A stretch of 64,000 nucleotides of DNA from Psychrobacter raelei (GCF_022631235.3 NZ_CP093310.2:3065791-3129790), one strand, 5' to 3'. Positions 25,899-34,230 are shown, numbered from the stretch's first letter. The notes: generated by a model not told the origin, from the sequence alone. Made by a program: numbers and translations.

Positions 25899-27269
25899 TC
25901 ATACGCTTGGGGTGACCACGTACAGCCGGTTAGCATCTATTACCCTCTTCTCGGCATCAAGATATTTATGCTCAATCCCTTTGTCTGAATCATTGATGGC
26001 AAAGTCATCGTCATTTAATAGCCCCAAAGAACCATCTTGACGCAGCCAAATGCCCTCAAGCTTGTCATGCGGATAATCAATGGCTTTGAGCACATCCACT
26101 GCCAATGTTTTTTTGACCGGATAAATACCCAGCTTCTCCAGTAGCTGCCAATTAGCCTCATCTTCTGCAATCAGTTGCTCAAGGGTTAAGCCATCAATTA
26201 ACAGTCCAAGCTGCTCATCTTGAGTCAGTGTGACAGCCAAGTCTGACTTTGCTGCCATATCAGTTAAATGCTCAAAGTCATTGATGTTGGTGGCACAGGC
26301 TAAGTCAATTTTGTAAATCAGCTTTTTGGCAGTCGGCTGTTGCCAAGGAAACTGACGATCATGCTCAGCGACATAAAATTGCTGCTCATTAATAGCGGCA
26401 AGTGCTGAGTTAACATGATTGACCGCATCCAGTCGATATAGGTATTGCGCAAGCTGCCCTGTTACTAGATTTATCGTTAATAGTCGGGTCAAAGCAGATT
26501 GCCTGCCCTGCTTATCGGGGTTGTCCATTGAGGACTCCATAAGCCCCACCAGCGTGCTTTGGTCTGGGGTAATGGTCAATGACTCCATACCACGGTTGGT
26601 GCGACGCTTGGCCAACTCTGCCGGTAATAACAAGGGTTTATCTCCAGCCATAACGGTATTGCGGTTATCTGCACCAAACGGATTAATCCGCTCAATCTCA
26701 ACCCCCTGCGCATCATAATGTACCAAATGCGGACCATACTCATCGCTTATCCAAAAGCTGCCATCATTCAATGCCGCCAGCCCTTCGGGATCCAAACCGT
26801 TAAGATCGGTTTTTACTGGATTGCTCTGAGGATCATAAGGCCTACTAGGGTCCTTCGTCATCGGCTCACCATGAACATCATAAGGTATCTCATTGGTACC
26901 ACCAAAAGCCTTAGGGTTAGGCAGTCCACTTATGGGCTGCCCTGCTTTATCTTTTAATACAATCTCTTTAACTTTGATAATCTGACCCTCAGGTTCGACC
27001 TGAAATAAGCCGATTTTTGGGCTATAGCTTGGCACCAAAAACTGCTTGCCCTCGCCCAGACTGCCTTTAAAGTCTGAATTGGGACCTCGGTCTGTCAAGG
27101 CGTAAAACTGATTGGCATTGGTGGGATGAGCGGCCGCATCCGACCCAAATCCGCCGCCGCGAATCTCAAGTGGGGTGCCCGGATAAGCGGCATTATCATG
27201 AACGGTATCCAAGACATCATAAGGCAATGGTGTACCTTGAGTGATGGGATGTAAGTCAGTATTTGACAT
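25899..27269 (-). CDS. Esterase-like activity of phytase (phytase-like beta-propeller) protein
   Basis: 456 residues. Characteristic segments of the Phytase-like family (PF13449) are present: FGSDAAAHPTNANQFYALTDRGPNSDF, GLDPEGLAALNDGSFWISDEYGPHLVHYD, RRTNRGMESLTITPD, and the end YPHDKLEGIWLRQDGSLGLLNDDDF. Residues are rich in Asp, as in calcium-binding propellers. Unlike most relatives it has no signal peptide from the chosen start (AAGGTG before the ATG), so it would be cytoplasmic unless the start is wrong. Proposed activity is hydrolysis of phosphate or carboxyl esters; experimental evidence for the family is thin. Monocistronic. Confidence 0.82.
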   Translation of the reverse strand: MSNTDLHPITQGTPLPYDVLDTVHDNAAYPGTPLEIRGGGFGSDAAAHPTNANQFYALTDRGPNSDFKGSLGEGKQFLVPSYSPKIGLFQVEPEGQIIKVKEIVLKDKAGQPISGLPNPKAFGGTNEIPYDVHGEPMTKDPSRPYDPQSNPVKTDLNGLDPEGLAALNDGSFWISDEYGPHLVHYDAQGVEIERINPFGADNRNTVMAGDKPLLLPAELAKRRTNRGMESLTITPDQSTLVGLMESSMDNPDKQGRQSALTRLLTINLVTGQLAQYLYRLDAVNHVNSALAAINEQQFYVAEHDRQFPWQQPTAKKLIYKIDLACATNINDFEHLTDMAAKSDLAVTLTQDEQLGLLIDGLTLEQLIAEDEANWQLLEKLGIYPVKKTLAVDVLKAIDYPHDKLEGIWLRQDGSLGLLNDDDFAINDSDKGIEHKYLDAEKRVIDANRLYVVTPSV

Positions 27270-27482
27270 AGCTCACCTTCTTTTAGCTTAGTATGCTTTT
27301 AGCTTAATATAAATATAGGAGGATTAGGCAACTTGGCAAGACACAACACAGCCCCCTTGCCGCTTAGACACCGCTTATTACTTTTGCCGCACATACACAG
27401 CTCGCGTCAAGTAACTGGCAAGTAAATGGGTTGTGCCAAGCGCATCGGAGCTTAGGCTTAATGGGTACAATAAAGCCGCACC

Positions 27483-28343
27483 TTAAGGTTGAAACTTATT
27501 GCCCACCATGCCTTTTACAGTACTTAAGATATCGGCAGGCAATACCACCGTTTTGGCATTGTCCGACTCGGCCAGCTCACGCATGGCCTTGATATACTGC
27601 TCACCCAATAGATACACCACAGGCATCTCCTCTTTGCCCATCGCTTGACTGATTAAGCGAATAGATTCCTCTGACCCTTTGGCCAGTACCACTTGAGCTT
27701 CTGCATCACGGCGTGAGGCTTCAAGACGGCCATCAGCCTCTAAGATAGCCGCTTGTTTTTGACCATCGGCACGCGTTACGGTAGCACGGCGTTGACGCTC
27801 TGCGGCAGCCTGCTCTTCCATAGCGGTTTGCATCGTGTCTGATGGGTTAATATCTTGAATTTCAACTGTTTTTAGAGTAATACCCCAATCGGCGATATCC
27901 TCTGAGATGGCATGCTTAAGCAAGGCTTTAATCTGATCACGGCTTGATAAGGCACTGTCTAAATCCATCTCACCTATGATAGAGCGCAGTGAGGTTTGTA
28001 CTAAGTTACGGATACCATGCTCATAATCTTCAATACCATAGACCGCTTTTTCGGGCTGTACGATGCTGATATAAGCCACGGCGTTGGCAATAATTACCAC
28101 GTTATCGCGGGTAATCACCTCTTGTGAAGGGATGTCTAACACGATGTCTTTGGTGGTGAGCTTATAAGCCACATCATCCACATAAGGAATAATTAAGTTT
28201 AAACCCGGCTCTAAGGTTTGATGATACTTACCTAGGCGCTGCACAATCCACTTATACCCTTGCGGCACAATTCTGACGCCTTTAAAGATGGTAAACACCA
28301 CCAAGGCCACCAAGACAATCATCACGATACTCAAACTGTTCAT
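27483..28343 (-). CDS. SPFH/band-7 membrane protein (stomatin-like, QmcA type)
   Basis: 286 residues from the ATG at 28343; AGGAG sits eight bases upstream of it, too close to the in-frame GTG at 28352. One N-terminal helix (MNSLSIVMIVLVALVVFTIF) is followed by the band-7 domain: VPQGYKWIVQRLGKYHQTLEPGLN, the DNVVIIANAVAYISI core, and a charged coiled-coil (EEQAAAERQRRATVTRADGQ). QmcA-type proteins form oligomeric rings in detergent-resistant membrane zones and are nearly always paired with NfeD proteins, as here (NfeD is the upstream gene, gap 161 bp). Role: membrane organisation or protease scaffolding. An FtsH-associated HflK role is less likely given the NfeD partner. Confidence 0.92.
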   Translation of the reverse strand: MNSLSIVMIVLVALVVFTIFKGVRIVPQGYKWIVQRLGKYHQTLEPGLNLIIPYVDDVAYKLTTKDIVLDIPSQEVITRDNVVIIANAVAYISIVQPEKAVYGIEDYEHGIRNLVQTSLRSIIGEMDLDSALSSRDQIKALLKHAISEDIADWGITLKTVEIQDINPSDTMQTAMEEQAAAERQRRATVTRADGQKQAAILEADGRLEASRRDAEAQVVLAKGSEESIRLISQAMGKEEMPVVYLLGEQYIKAMRELAESDNAKTVVLPADILSTVKGMVGNKFQP

Positions 28344-28504
28344 ATGCCACACTCCTGCTGTTTATATTTATAACTATTGATTTTTATTATTTATCACTGA
28401 TAACGACCATGGCTGATCTAGACTAATGTTAGGTTAATAATAGTTAGATTAACAATAAATGGGGCAAATAGCGCTTTGCTGATGCTCTGTCAGCGCCGTT
28501 ACCG

Positions 28505-28978
28505 TTAATGTGCTATAGGTACCGAGCCAGGTAGAGGCGCCACAACCAGCTCATTACCCATAATATCCACCACAACCACGCGTTGACCCACCTCTAGCGG
28601 TTCATCACGGCTGCGACATTGCCATTCAGCAGCGCCCACGATAGGTACACTAAAGCGCACCGTACCGGTTTGGTTGTCAGAGGGCGCCCTAATAATCATC
28701 CCTTTTTCACCGATGATAATGCTGCCACCCAGACCGGCTTTGGTACGATCGACCGATAAAGGCTTGATATATTTAAACCAAATAAATACCATCAGCACAG
28801 ACAGTATTAACCACAATACAATCTGAATCACTACAGGTACCGGAAAAAGCCAGCTTACCAAGGCAACAATAAGGGCTGCTACCCCAAACCATAAGGCTGC
28901 GAATGTGGTTAGAAACATCTCTAAGATAATTAATATCCCACCAAGAACCAACCAATGCCAAGGCTCTATCTGCCACAT
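28505..28978 (-). CDS. NfeD-family membrane protein
   Basis: 157 residues: three to four hydrophobic helices (WHWLVLGGILIILEMFLTTF; FGVAALIVALVSWLFPVPVV; IVLWLILSVLMVFIWFKYI), then an OB-fold domain with GEKGMIIRAPSDNQTGTVRF and VVVDIMGNELVVAPL. This is the short NfeD1b form without the ClpP-like protease domain. It is the partner of the SPFH protein encoded next on the same strand; the OB domain is thought to bind the SPFH ring. AAGGATACGGTT precedes the ATG. Confidence 0.9.
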   Translation of the reverse strand: MWQIEPWHWLVLGGILIILEMFLTTFAALWFGVAALIVALVSWLFPVPVVIQIVLWLILSVLMVFIWFKYIKPLSVDRTKAGLGGSIIIGEKGMIIRAPSDNQTGTVRFSVPIVGAAEWQCRSRDEPLEVGQRVVVVDIMGNELVVAPLPGSVPIAH

Positions 28979-29118
28979 AACCGTATCCTTAATTTAAATA
29001 TTATGTTTATTATTAATTATTAGCACGCCCCTTATACTATCACTTTTAGCGGCGGTTAGTAGCGCGGATGTTTTCAGGTTTTGTGGACGTCAGTCTTAAT
29101 TTGCCAACTGCCATTTGC

Positions 29119-29153
29119 ACAAAAAAAACGACCGCCGGAGCGATCGTTTTTTA
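29119..29153 (-). terminator. Terminator of OMP paralogue 1
   Basis: On the minus strand ACGATCGC pairs with GCGGTCGT around a short loop and is followed by eight T. The stem has the same GCGATC...GGTCGC pattern as the terminators of paralogues 2 and 3, showing that the whole gene cassette was duplicated. Confidence 0.85.
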
Positions 29154-29208
29154 GTTGTCTGCGTCATTGATTTAAATTTGCTAGACAGTGTAATGGCATT
29201 CAGCGTGA

Positions 29209-29784
29209 TTAGAACTTAAAGTTAGCGCCTAAAGTAACCCCTTCAGATCTTAGATCACCTAGGCCAGCTACTTTATCTACTTTTGGATACCATTCATAAG
29301 CCAACTCAACGGCAGCATTCGGTGCTAGGTTATAACCAAAGCCTAGACCACCACCAATACCCACATCAGAGCTTGAGGTCTTGCCGCCAACCAGTTTGTC
29401 TTCTACTTTGATTTTGTTTTTTGCAACACCAACACGGCCTTTGGCGTATAACTCTGTATTTGGGAAAGCATGGTCATAAGTGGCATATAGACCATAGTTT
29501 TCTGCTTTATATTCTTTACGGTCAGTATCTGTTTTAATTAAATCATTTTTTTCGGTGGTGAGGTACTCAGCTTCAACCCCAATACCTTGGTTAGATTTCA
29601 CACCAGTATATACACCGTATGAAAATGCTTTGTCTTTGGCATCATCTAAATCAAACTGGCCAACTTTGGCACCGATATAAGGCTGTGCAGTCATACCATT
29701 GCCATAGTTCACGGCAGCTTGTGCACCCACAGTCATTAATGAGCCAGCAGCTAAAGCAAGTAGAGTTTTTTGTAAAGTTTTCAT
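29209..29784 (-). CDS. Small outer-membrane beta-barrel protein, paralogue 1 of 4
   Basis: 191 residues from the ATG at 29784 (AAAGGAG upstream; the 22-codon longer open frame has no ribosome site). Signal peptide MKTLQKTLLALAAGSLMTVG cleaved after AQA. The mature part has alternating strands typical of OMP_b-brl/OmpA-like barrels: NYGNGMTAQPYIGAKVGQFD, YGVYTGVKSNQGIGVEAEYL, YGLYATYDHAFPNTELYAKG, GGGLGFGYNLAPNAAVELAY, ending GVTLGANFKF with the terminal Phe needed for BAM insertion. Probably eight strands without a periplasmic OmpA domain. It is the most diverged of the first three in the central loops (TEKNDLIKTDTDRKEYKAEN). Function unknown; relatives are surface, adhesion or stress porins. 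Confidence 0.88.
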   Translation of the reverse strand: MKTLQKTLLALAAGSLMTVGAQAAVNYGNGMTAQPYIGAKVGQFDLDDAKDKAFSYGVYTGVKSNQGIGVEAEYLTTEKNDLIKTDTDRKEYKAENYGLYATYDHAFPNTELYAKGRVGVAKNKIKVEDKLVGGKTSSSDVGIGGGLGFGYNLAPNAAVELAYEWYPKVDKVAGLGDLRSEGVTLGANFKF

Positions 29785-29887
29785 GGTCTTCTCCTTTGAG
29801 GTTATCATTTCTGTGATTGGGATGAGCCCTCTAAAGCCATGATTTGTCATTGATGGCTTAACGGCCTATCCCTTTCGCTATGATTAA

Positions 29888-29909
29888 ATAGTAACAAAAT
29901 ATTTCGAAA
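29888..29909 (-). promoter_or_regulatory. Conserved extended -10 promoter element, paralogue 1
   Basis: On the minus strand the block GAAATATTTTGTTACTAT ends in TGT-TACTAT, an extended -10 pattern. The same block precedes all four paralogues (consensus ATATYTTGTTACTAT). It lies about 105 bp before the start codon; the gap to the next gene holds nothing else apart from the terminator of paralogue 2. Confidence 0.6.
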
Positions 29910-30022
29910 TGATTGTAGTGCTTTGGGGCCTTCATTGTTACCAATTGCAAGCAAACATTTCTATAAAAAACAAACAGTTATTAGATAAATTGATAATAGA
30001 AAATCTCATCACATTTAACACA

Positions 30023-30055
30023 TAAAAAAGCGACCGCCGCAGCGATCGCTTGTTT
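30023..30055 (-). terminator. Terminator of OMP paralogue 2
   Basis: Minus strand: AGCGATCGC pairs with GCGGTCGCT around TGCG and is followed by a T run. Near-identical in design to the terminators of paralogues 1 and 3. Confidence 0.83.
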
Positions 30056-30139
30056 GTGGTGTCTTGTCTTATTAGCGCTAAGTACTGACTTTAGCGATAA
30101 GCACTAACGCCTTTGTCGCTACTTAGAACTTAAATCACC

Positions 30140-30721
30140 TTAGAACTTAAAGTTAGCTCCTAAAGTAACACCTGAAGCATCTAGGTTACCTTTATCAGCC
30201 ACGTTATCTACCTTTGGATACCAGTCATAAGCCACTTCTACCGCAGCATTAGGAGCAAGGTTATAACCTAGACCTAGACCACCGGCGATACCTGTATCTG
30301 ATTTTTTACCATCATATCTATTGTAAGCTAATGATTTAGAGTCGATGTCTACTTTGTTTTTAGCCACACCTAAACGACCTTTGGCATACATTTGCGAGCC
30401 TGGGAAGGTATAGTCATAAGTACCATATAGACCATACACATCAGCGCTATATTCAGACTTATTGGCACCACGTGTGAAGTCTTCATCATTAGTGGTCATA
30501 TATTCAGCTTCGACACCGAAGTTTGGGGTGAATTTAGCACCACCATAGATGCCATACGACATGGCTTCGTTGTCTGCTTTGTCTAGATCATACTGACCAA
30601 TTTTTGCACCGATATAAGGCTGTGCAGTCATACCATTGCCATAGTTCACGGCAGCTTGTGCACCCATAGTCATTAATGAGCCAGCAGCTAAAGCAAGTAG
30701 AGTTTTTTGTAATGTTTTCAT
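30140..30721 (-). CDS. Small outer-membrane beta-barrel protein, paralogue 2 of 4
   Basis: 193 residues with the same plan as its neighbours: signal peptide to GAQA, NYGNGMTAQPYIGAKIGQYD, AKFTPNFGVEAEYMTTNDED, a strongly conserved YGLYGTYDYTFPGSQMYAKG segment, GLGYNLAPNAAVEVAYDWYP and the C-terminal GVTLGANFKF. It is closest to paralogue 3 by eye, differing mainly in two loops (TRGANKSEYSAD; SKSLAYNRYDGKKS), as expected for surface-exposed loops under diversifying selection. GGAG precedes the ATG. It has its own promoter element and terminator. Confidence 0.9.
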   Translation of the reverse strand: MKTLQKTLLALAAGSLMTMGAQAAVNYGNGMTAQPYIGAKIGQYDLDKADNEAMSYGIYGGAKFTPNFGVEAEYMTTNDEDFTRGANKSEYSADVYGLYGTYDYTFPGSQMYAKGRLGVAKNKVDIDSKSLAYNRYDGKKSDTGIAGGLGLGYNLAPNAAVEVAYDWYPKVDNVADKGNLDASGVTLGANFKF

Positions 30722-30850
30722 GATTTTCTCCTAGTATTGTTTTCGATCAAAGAAAGGGTTAAAGCATTTAAATCAAATACCTATATCTAAAATCTAAATC
30801 AAACACCTATAACCGTGTCTGTTTAAATCCCTTCTTTTTATCTATATCTA

Positions 30851-30870
30851 TATAGTAACAAAATATTTCG
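30851..30870 (-). promoter_or_regulatory. Conserved extended -10 promoter element, paralogue 2
   Basis: Minus-strand CGAAATATTTTGTTACTATA, nearly identical to the block before paralogue 1. It lies about 130 bp before the start codon, the longest leader of the four. Confidence 0.6.
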
Positions 30871-30951
30871 AAAACTGTGTCGATGCTTGGTAGTGCAGAT
30901 GTTAACTTTTGCTACCAAATCTATCCACTAGAAACATAGCCTTAGCCATGT

Positions 30952-30993
30952 CAAACATATAGTCCCAAACACATAGTCTCAAACACATAGTCT
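30952..30993. repeat. Tandem repeat, 14 bp x 3
   Basis: Units CAAACATATAGTCC, CAAACACATAGTCT, CAAACACATAGTCT in direct succession in non-coding DNA. Confidence 0.85.
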
Positions 30994-31069
30994 TAGATAC
31001 TTTTAAGCACCGATAGCCACTATTTTTGATAAGCAAAGATTAACAGTCGCTGTGAGTAAGATAAGCCAT

Positions 31070-31104
31070 AAAAAAAGCGACCACCGAGGTGATCGCTTTT
31101 TTTG
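31070..31104 (-). terminator. Terminator of OMP paralogue 3
   Basis: AGCGATCACC pairs with GGTGGTCGCT (minus strand) with a T run on each side. Same family of stems as for paralogues 1 and 2. Confidence 0.87.
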
Positions 31105-31150
31105 TTGGCCAGATCGGCCAAACTATTTAGGTATTTTCAAGCAAGTTAGA

Positions 31151-31729
31151 TTAGAACTTGAAGTTAGCACCTAAAGTGATACCAGAAGCATCTAGGTCGC
31201 CTTTGCTACCTACATTTTCAACTTTTGGATACCAATCGTAAGCCAACTCTACTGCTGCATTAGGAGCGATGTTGTAACCTAGACCTAGACCACCTGCAAT
31301 ACCAGTGTCAGAATGCTTACCGTTATAGCTTGCAAATTGGCCAGCAACGTTTTTAGCATCTACGTCTACTTTGTTTTTAGCAACGCCTAAACGGCCTTTA
31401 GCGTACATTTGTGAGCCTGGGAAAGTGTAGTCGTAAGTACCGTATAGGCCATATACGTCAGCACTGTATTCAGAACCAGGAGCAAAATCTTCATCACTGG
31501 TGGTTAGGTATTCAGCTTCAATACCGAAGTTTGGTGTGAATTTAGCACCACCATAAACGCCATATGATAATGCTTCATCGTCTGCATCATCAAGGTCGTA
31601 TTGACCAATTTTAGCACCGATGTAAGGCTGAGCGGTCATGCCGTTACCATAAGTAATCGCTGCTTGTGCGCCAGCAGTCATTAATGAACCAGCAACCAAT
31701 GCTAATAAAGTTTTTTGTAATGTTTTCAT
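31151..31729 (-). CDS. Small outer-membrane beta-barrel protein, paralogue 3 of 4
   Basis: 192 residues from the ATG at 31729, which has GGAGAATACT in front; a TTG four codons upstream overlaps that ribosome site and is rejected. Signal peptide MKTLQKTLLALVAGSLMTAG to AQA, then the shared barrel strands (TYGNGMTAQPYIGAKIGQYD, YGLYGTYDYTFPGSQMYAKG, GLGLGYNIAPNAAVELAYDW) and the end GITLGANFKF. Differences from paralogue 2 are concentrated in the loop before SEYSADVYG and in NVAGQFASYNGKHS. Own promoter and terminator; function unknown. Confidence 0.9.
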   Translation of the reverse strand: MKTLQKTLLALVAGSLMTAGAQAAITYGNGMTAQPYIGAKIGQYDLDDADDEALSYGVYGGAKFTPNFGIEAEYLTTSDEDFAPGSEYSADVYGLYGTYDYTFPGSQMYAKGRLGVAKNKVDVDAKNVAGQFASYNGKHSDTGIAGGLGLGYNIAPNAAVELAYDWYPKVENVGSKGDLDASGITLGANFKF

Positions 31730-31808
31730 AGTATTCTCCAATTAAAAGTATAGCGATTCGCATCAGTATAAGAAAATTATTCTAAACACGTCGCTGTATC
31801 GATGAGCC

Positions 31809-31829
31809 TATAGTAACAAGATATGTCCG
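31809..31829 (-). promoter_or_regulatory. Conserved extended -10 promoter element, paralogue 3
   Basis: Minus-strand GGACATATCTTGTTACTATA; the TATCTTG version is shared with paralogue 4, while paralogues 1 and 2 have TATTTTG. It lies about 80 bp before the start codon. Confidence 0.6.
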
Positions 31830-31918
31830 ATTTTTATGTCGCTATTTGATAGCGGCAATGTTAACTTTTGAAAGTAAATATATCTTTTTAAAACAAACTC
31901 TTAATCTTAGATTCACAC

Positions 31919-31948
31919 CCAAAGCGACTGCCCGAACAATCGCTTTGG
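31919..31948 (-). terminator. Weak terminator-like hairpin after OMP paralogue 4
   Basis: AAAGCGATTG pairs with CAGTCGCTTT (minus strand), but no T run follows. It looks like an eroded version of the terminators after the other three paralogues. Confidence 0.55.
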
Positions 31949-32030
31949 TTATTTATGAAAATTAACAAGGTTTTGATATTCAATTACTGGTGTTAAACAA
32001 TCACTCTTGCCTAGCGGTTAAATACCAAGG

Positions 32031-32597
32031 TTAGAATTTAACGTGAGCACCTAAGGTAACACCGCTGGCATCGATATCGTCACCACGTGTGTTTTCAATA
32101 GAAGGGTACCAGTTGTACATAGCTTCGATAGAGGCATTCTGTGCCACGTTAAAGCCTAGACCTAAGCCACCTGCGATACCTGTTTCAGAGCCAGAATCTT
32201 TATAAAGATTTGAGTTCTTGCTTTCCACATCGACTTCATTCTTAGCGACACCCACACGGCCTTTAGCATATAAGCCACCTGTGTTAGGGAAGGCATAATC
32301 ATAAGTACCATACAGGCCGTATACATCAGCTGAGTATTCTGTACCTGGACCGAAGTCTTCATCACTGGTAGTTAGGTATTCAGCTTCGACACCTAGGTTT
32401 GGTGTGAATTTGGCACCACCGTAGACACCATATGAGGTGCCTTTGTCTTTCGCACCATCAAGATCATATTGACCCACTTTAGCACCGATATAGGGCTGAG
32501 CTGTCATACCGTTACCATAGCTAACAGCCGCTTGAGCGCCTACCGTCATTAGGGTACCAGCAGCTACCGCAAGTAGGGTTTTGTTTAAAGTATTCAT
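32031..32597 (-). CDS. Small outer-membrane beta-barrel protein, paralogue 4 of 4
   Basis: 188 residues. Signal peptide MNTLNKTLLAVAAGTLMTVG to AQA, then the family strands: SYGNGMTAQPYIGAKVGQYD, AKFTPNLGVEAEYLTTSDED, YGLYGTYDYAFPNTGGLYAK, GLGLGFNVAQNASIEAMYNW, ending GVTLGAHVKF. It is the most divergent copy, with a changed end (AHVKF for ANFKF) and a shortened loop near the C-terminus (NTRGDDIDAS). AGGAGAAGAC precedes the ATG. Order of similarity suggests that it split off first and that the others arose by later tandem duplication. Confidence 0.88.
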   Translation of the reverse strand: MNTLNKTLLAVAAGTLMTVGAQAAVSYGNGMTAQPYIGAKVGQYDLDGAKDKGTSYGVYGGAKFTPNLGVEAEYLTTSDEDFGPGTEYSADVYGLYGTYDYAFPNTGGLYAKGRVGVAKNEVDVESKNSNLYKDSGSETGIAGGLGLGFNVAQNASIEAMYNWYPSIENTRGDDIDASGVTLGAHVKF

Positions 32598-32661
32598 AGT
32601 CTTCTCCTAAAAAGTGAGTCAACAAACAGCCTTTAAAAAGCTTATTTGTTATCCATGAATC

Positions 32662-32680
32662 TATAGTAACAAGATATGTC
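32662..32680 (-). promoter_or_regulatory. Conserved extended -10 promoter element, paralogue 4
   Basis: Minus-strand GACATATCTTGTTACTATA, about 60 bp before the start codon. A TTGACA also overlaps the 5' side of the block, but its spacing to TACTAT is only about 8 bp, so the extended -10 reading is preferred. Confidence 0.6.
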
Positions 32681-32810
32681 AAAGGTTCTGTCAGTGTTTG
32701 ATAGGCATGAAGTTATTTTTTACGAGGATTAGTTATTTGGTGCGTTACAATCCTAGATTTATGAAAACTTTTGTTACATTTACCCTTTTTAGCAATAAAA
32801 CAGATATATT

Positions 32811-32826
32811 GTCCAATCTTTTGGAC
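32811..32826. promoter_or_regulatory. Inverted repeat upstream of bioF
   Basis: GTCCAA (32811-32816) and TTGGAC (32821-32826) form a perfect 6-bp inverted repeat with loop TCTT, about 57 bp before the bioF start. It could be an operator or an mRNA hairpin. It does not resemble the classical BirA operator. Confidence 0.4.
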
Positions 32827-32882
32827 GATTGACGGGCCAAAATAAGCCTTTTATATCAATAAAAAATCAAGGATGGACATCG

Positions 32883-34112
32883 ATGAGCAGCCCCACAAGC
32901 TCAAGCGTTGCGGCGCTACTAGACACTTTAAAATCAAAAGAGCAGTACCGAAAGCTGCCTGGTATCAGACATGAAAACCAATGGATTGTTTTAGATAATA
33001 AGCAGCTATTAAATATTTCAAGTAATGATTATCTGGGGCTTGGTAATGATACCCAGCTACAATCGCAGTTTTTGAGTGATTTGCAAGCGATGCCAGATAG
33101 CCAGAGGCCTAAGATGGGTGCCACCTCTTCTCGGCTGTTGACCGGTAATCACAGTCAACTTCCCTTATTAGAAGCGGAGCTGCTAGAGTGGTATACACTT
33201 GCTTTGCCAGAGGCGCAGCGCTCAACGTGTAACAAATCTGTGTTGGTGGTCAATAGCGGCTATCACGCCAATATAGGTATCTTGCCAGCACTGGCTAAGC
33301 TGCCGCTTAATACCTTAATATTGACCGACACGTTAATTCACGCCAGCCTTATAGATGGTGTGCGCCTTATTGGCAACAAGCACCCACACTGTACTTATCA
33401 GCGCTATCGCCATAATGATATGCAGCACCTAGCCACTTTGATTGAGCAGGCGGGTGATGAGATACAACGCATTATTGTGGTCACAGAAAGTATCTTTAGT
33501 ATGGATGGTGATCGAGCCAACTTAAAAGCCTTAGTCAAGCTCAAGGCCTGCGACCCTCGCATTGAGCTGTATATTGACGAGGCACATGCAGTGGGTGTGC
33601 TCGGATATAATGGACTTGGACTTGCTGAAGAAACTCAGACATTAGAGGATATAGATTATATCGTGGGTACTTTTGGCAAAGCCTTTGCCTCGATGGGTGC
33701 TTATGTGATTTGTGATGCCTCTGTTCGAGAGTGGTTGATTAATCAAATGCGCTCTTTTATCTTTAGTACGGCGCTACCGCCCATTACCCACTGCTGGACT
33801 CGATTTATTTTGGCCAAAATGCCTTCGCTATATCAATCACGCAGTCACTTAGCCAATATATCACGCCGCGTATCTTACGCCATTCACAATGACTCAGTTG
33901 CGCAATATGAGTCGCCCATTATTCCTTATATATTAGGCGATAATGCCAGCGCTATAAAAAAAGCTCAGGCGCTGCAGCAAGCAGGATTTTATGCCCTGCC
34001 CATTCGTCCGCCGACTGTGCCTGTAGGTACCTCACGCATTCGACTGGTCATGAATGCTAAGCTCAGTGATGATGACTGTAGCCGGCTTATTGAGCAGTTA
34101 TCTGGTTCATAA
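32883..34112 (+). CDS. bioF: 8-amino-7-oxononanoate synthase (biotin synthesis)
   Basis: 409 residues from the ATG at 32883, which has AAGGA nine bases upstream; a longer TTG-initiated frame lacks a ribosome site. Fold type I PLP features: NISSNDYLGLGND at the start of the domain, TGNHSQLPLLEAEL, the aspartate in YIDEAHAVGVLG, and the PLP lysine Lys266 in GTFGKAFASMGAY. BioF condenses pimeloyl-ACP with L-alanine in the first committed biotin step. No other bio genes are adjacent. The related glycine C-acetyltransferase is the main alternative, but the SSRLLTGNH and FGKAFAS context favours BioF. Confidence 0.88.
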   Translation: MSSPTSSSVAALLDTLKSKEQYRKLPGIRHENQWIVLDNKQLLNISSNDYLGLGNDTQLQSQFLSDLQAMPDSQRPKMGATSSRLLTGNHSQLPLLEAELLEWYTLALPEAQRSTCNKSVLVVNSGYHANIGILPALAKLPLNTLILTDTLIHASLIDGVRLIGNKHPHCTYQRYRHNDMQHLATLIEQAGDEIQRIIVVTESIFSMDGDRANLKALVKLKACDPRIELYIDEAHAVGVLGYNGLGLAEETQTLEDIDYIVGTFGKAFASMGAYVICDASVREWLINQMRSFIFSTALPPITHCWTRFILAKMPSLYQSRSHLANISRRVSYAIHNDSVAQYESPIIPYILGDNASAIKKAQALQQAGFYALPIRPPTVPVGTSRIRLVMNAKLSDDDCSRLIEQLSGS

Positions 34113-34124
34113 GACAACGAAATC

Positions 34125-34172
34125 ACCAGCCGCTTAACCAGCCATTTAACCAGTCGCTTAACCAGCCGCTCA
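34125..34172. repeat. Tandem repeat, 12 bp x 4, after bioF
   Basis: Unit ACCAGCCGCTTA with variants (ACCAGCCATTTA, ACCAGTCGCTTA, ACCAGCCGCTCA) in four contiguous copies beginning 12 bp after the bioF stop codon. Confidence 0.85.
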
Positions 34173-34230
34173 GTAAGTTAAACCGTTAGATGATTGATTA
34201 TTTAGCTCTTATCAATTGTGATTTTCCCAT

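Larger units (their letters stand above)
30722..31069. other. Intergenic region between OMP paralogues 2 and 3
   Basis: About 350 bp without a gene. It contains the promoter block of paralogue 2 (30851-30870), a GTTAACTTTTG motif just beyond it that recurs before paralogue 3 (about 31860), and a 14-bp unit CAAACAYATAGTCY repeated three times (30952-30993). Confidence 0.6.

Noticed and set aside
32662..32680. TTGACA as a -35 box for barrel paralogue 4
   Set aside because: Spacing to the conserved TACTAT is about 8 bp, too short, and the hexamer is not kept in the other three copies; an extended -10 is more consistent.
29100..32700. CRISPR-like regular repeats in the barrel gene array
   Set aside because: The repetition comes from four paralogous coding genes about 1 kb apart with matching terminators, not short repeats with spacers.
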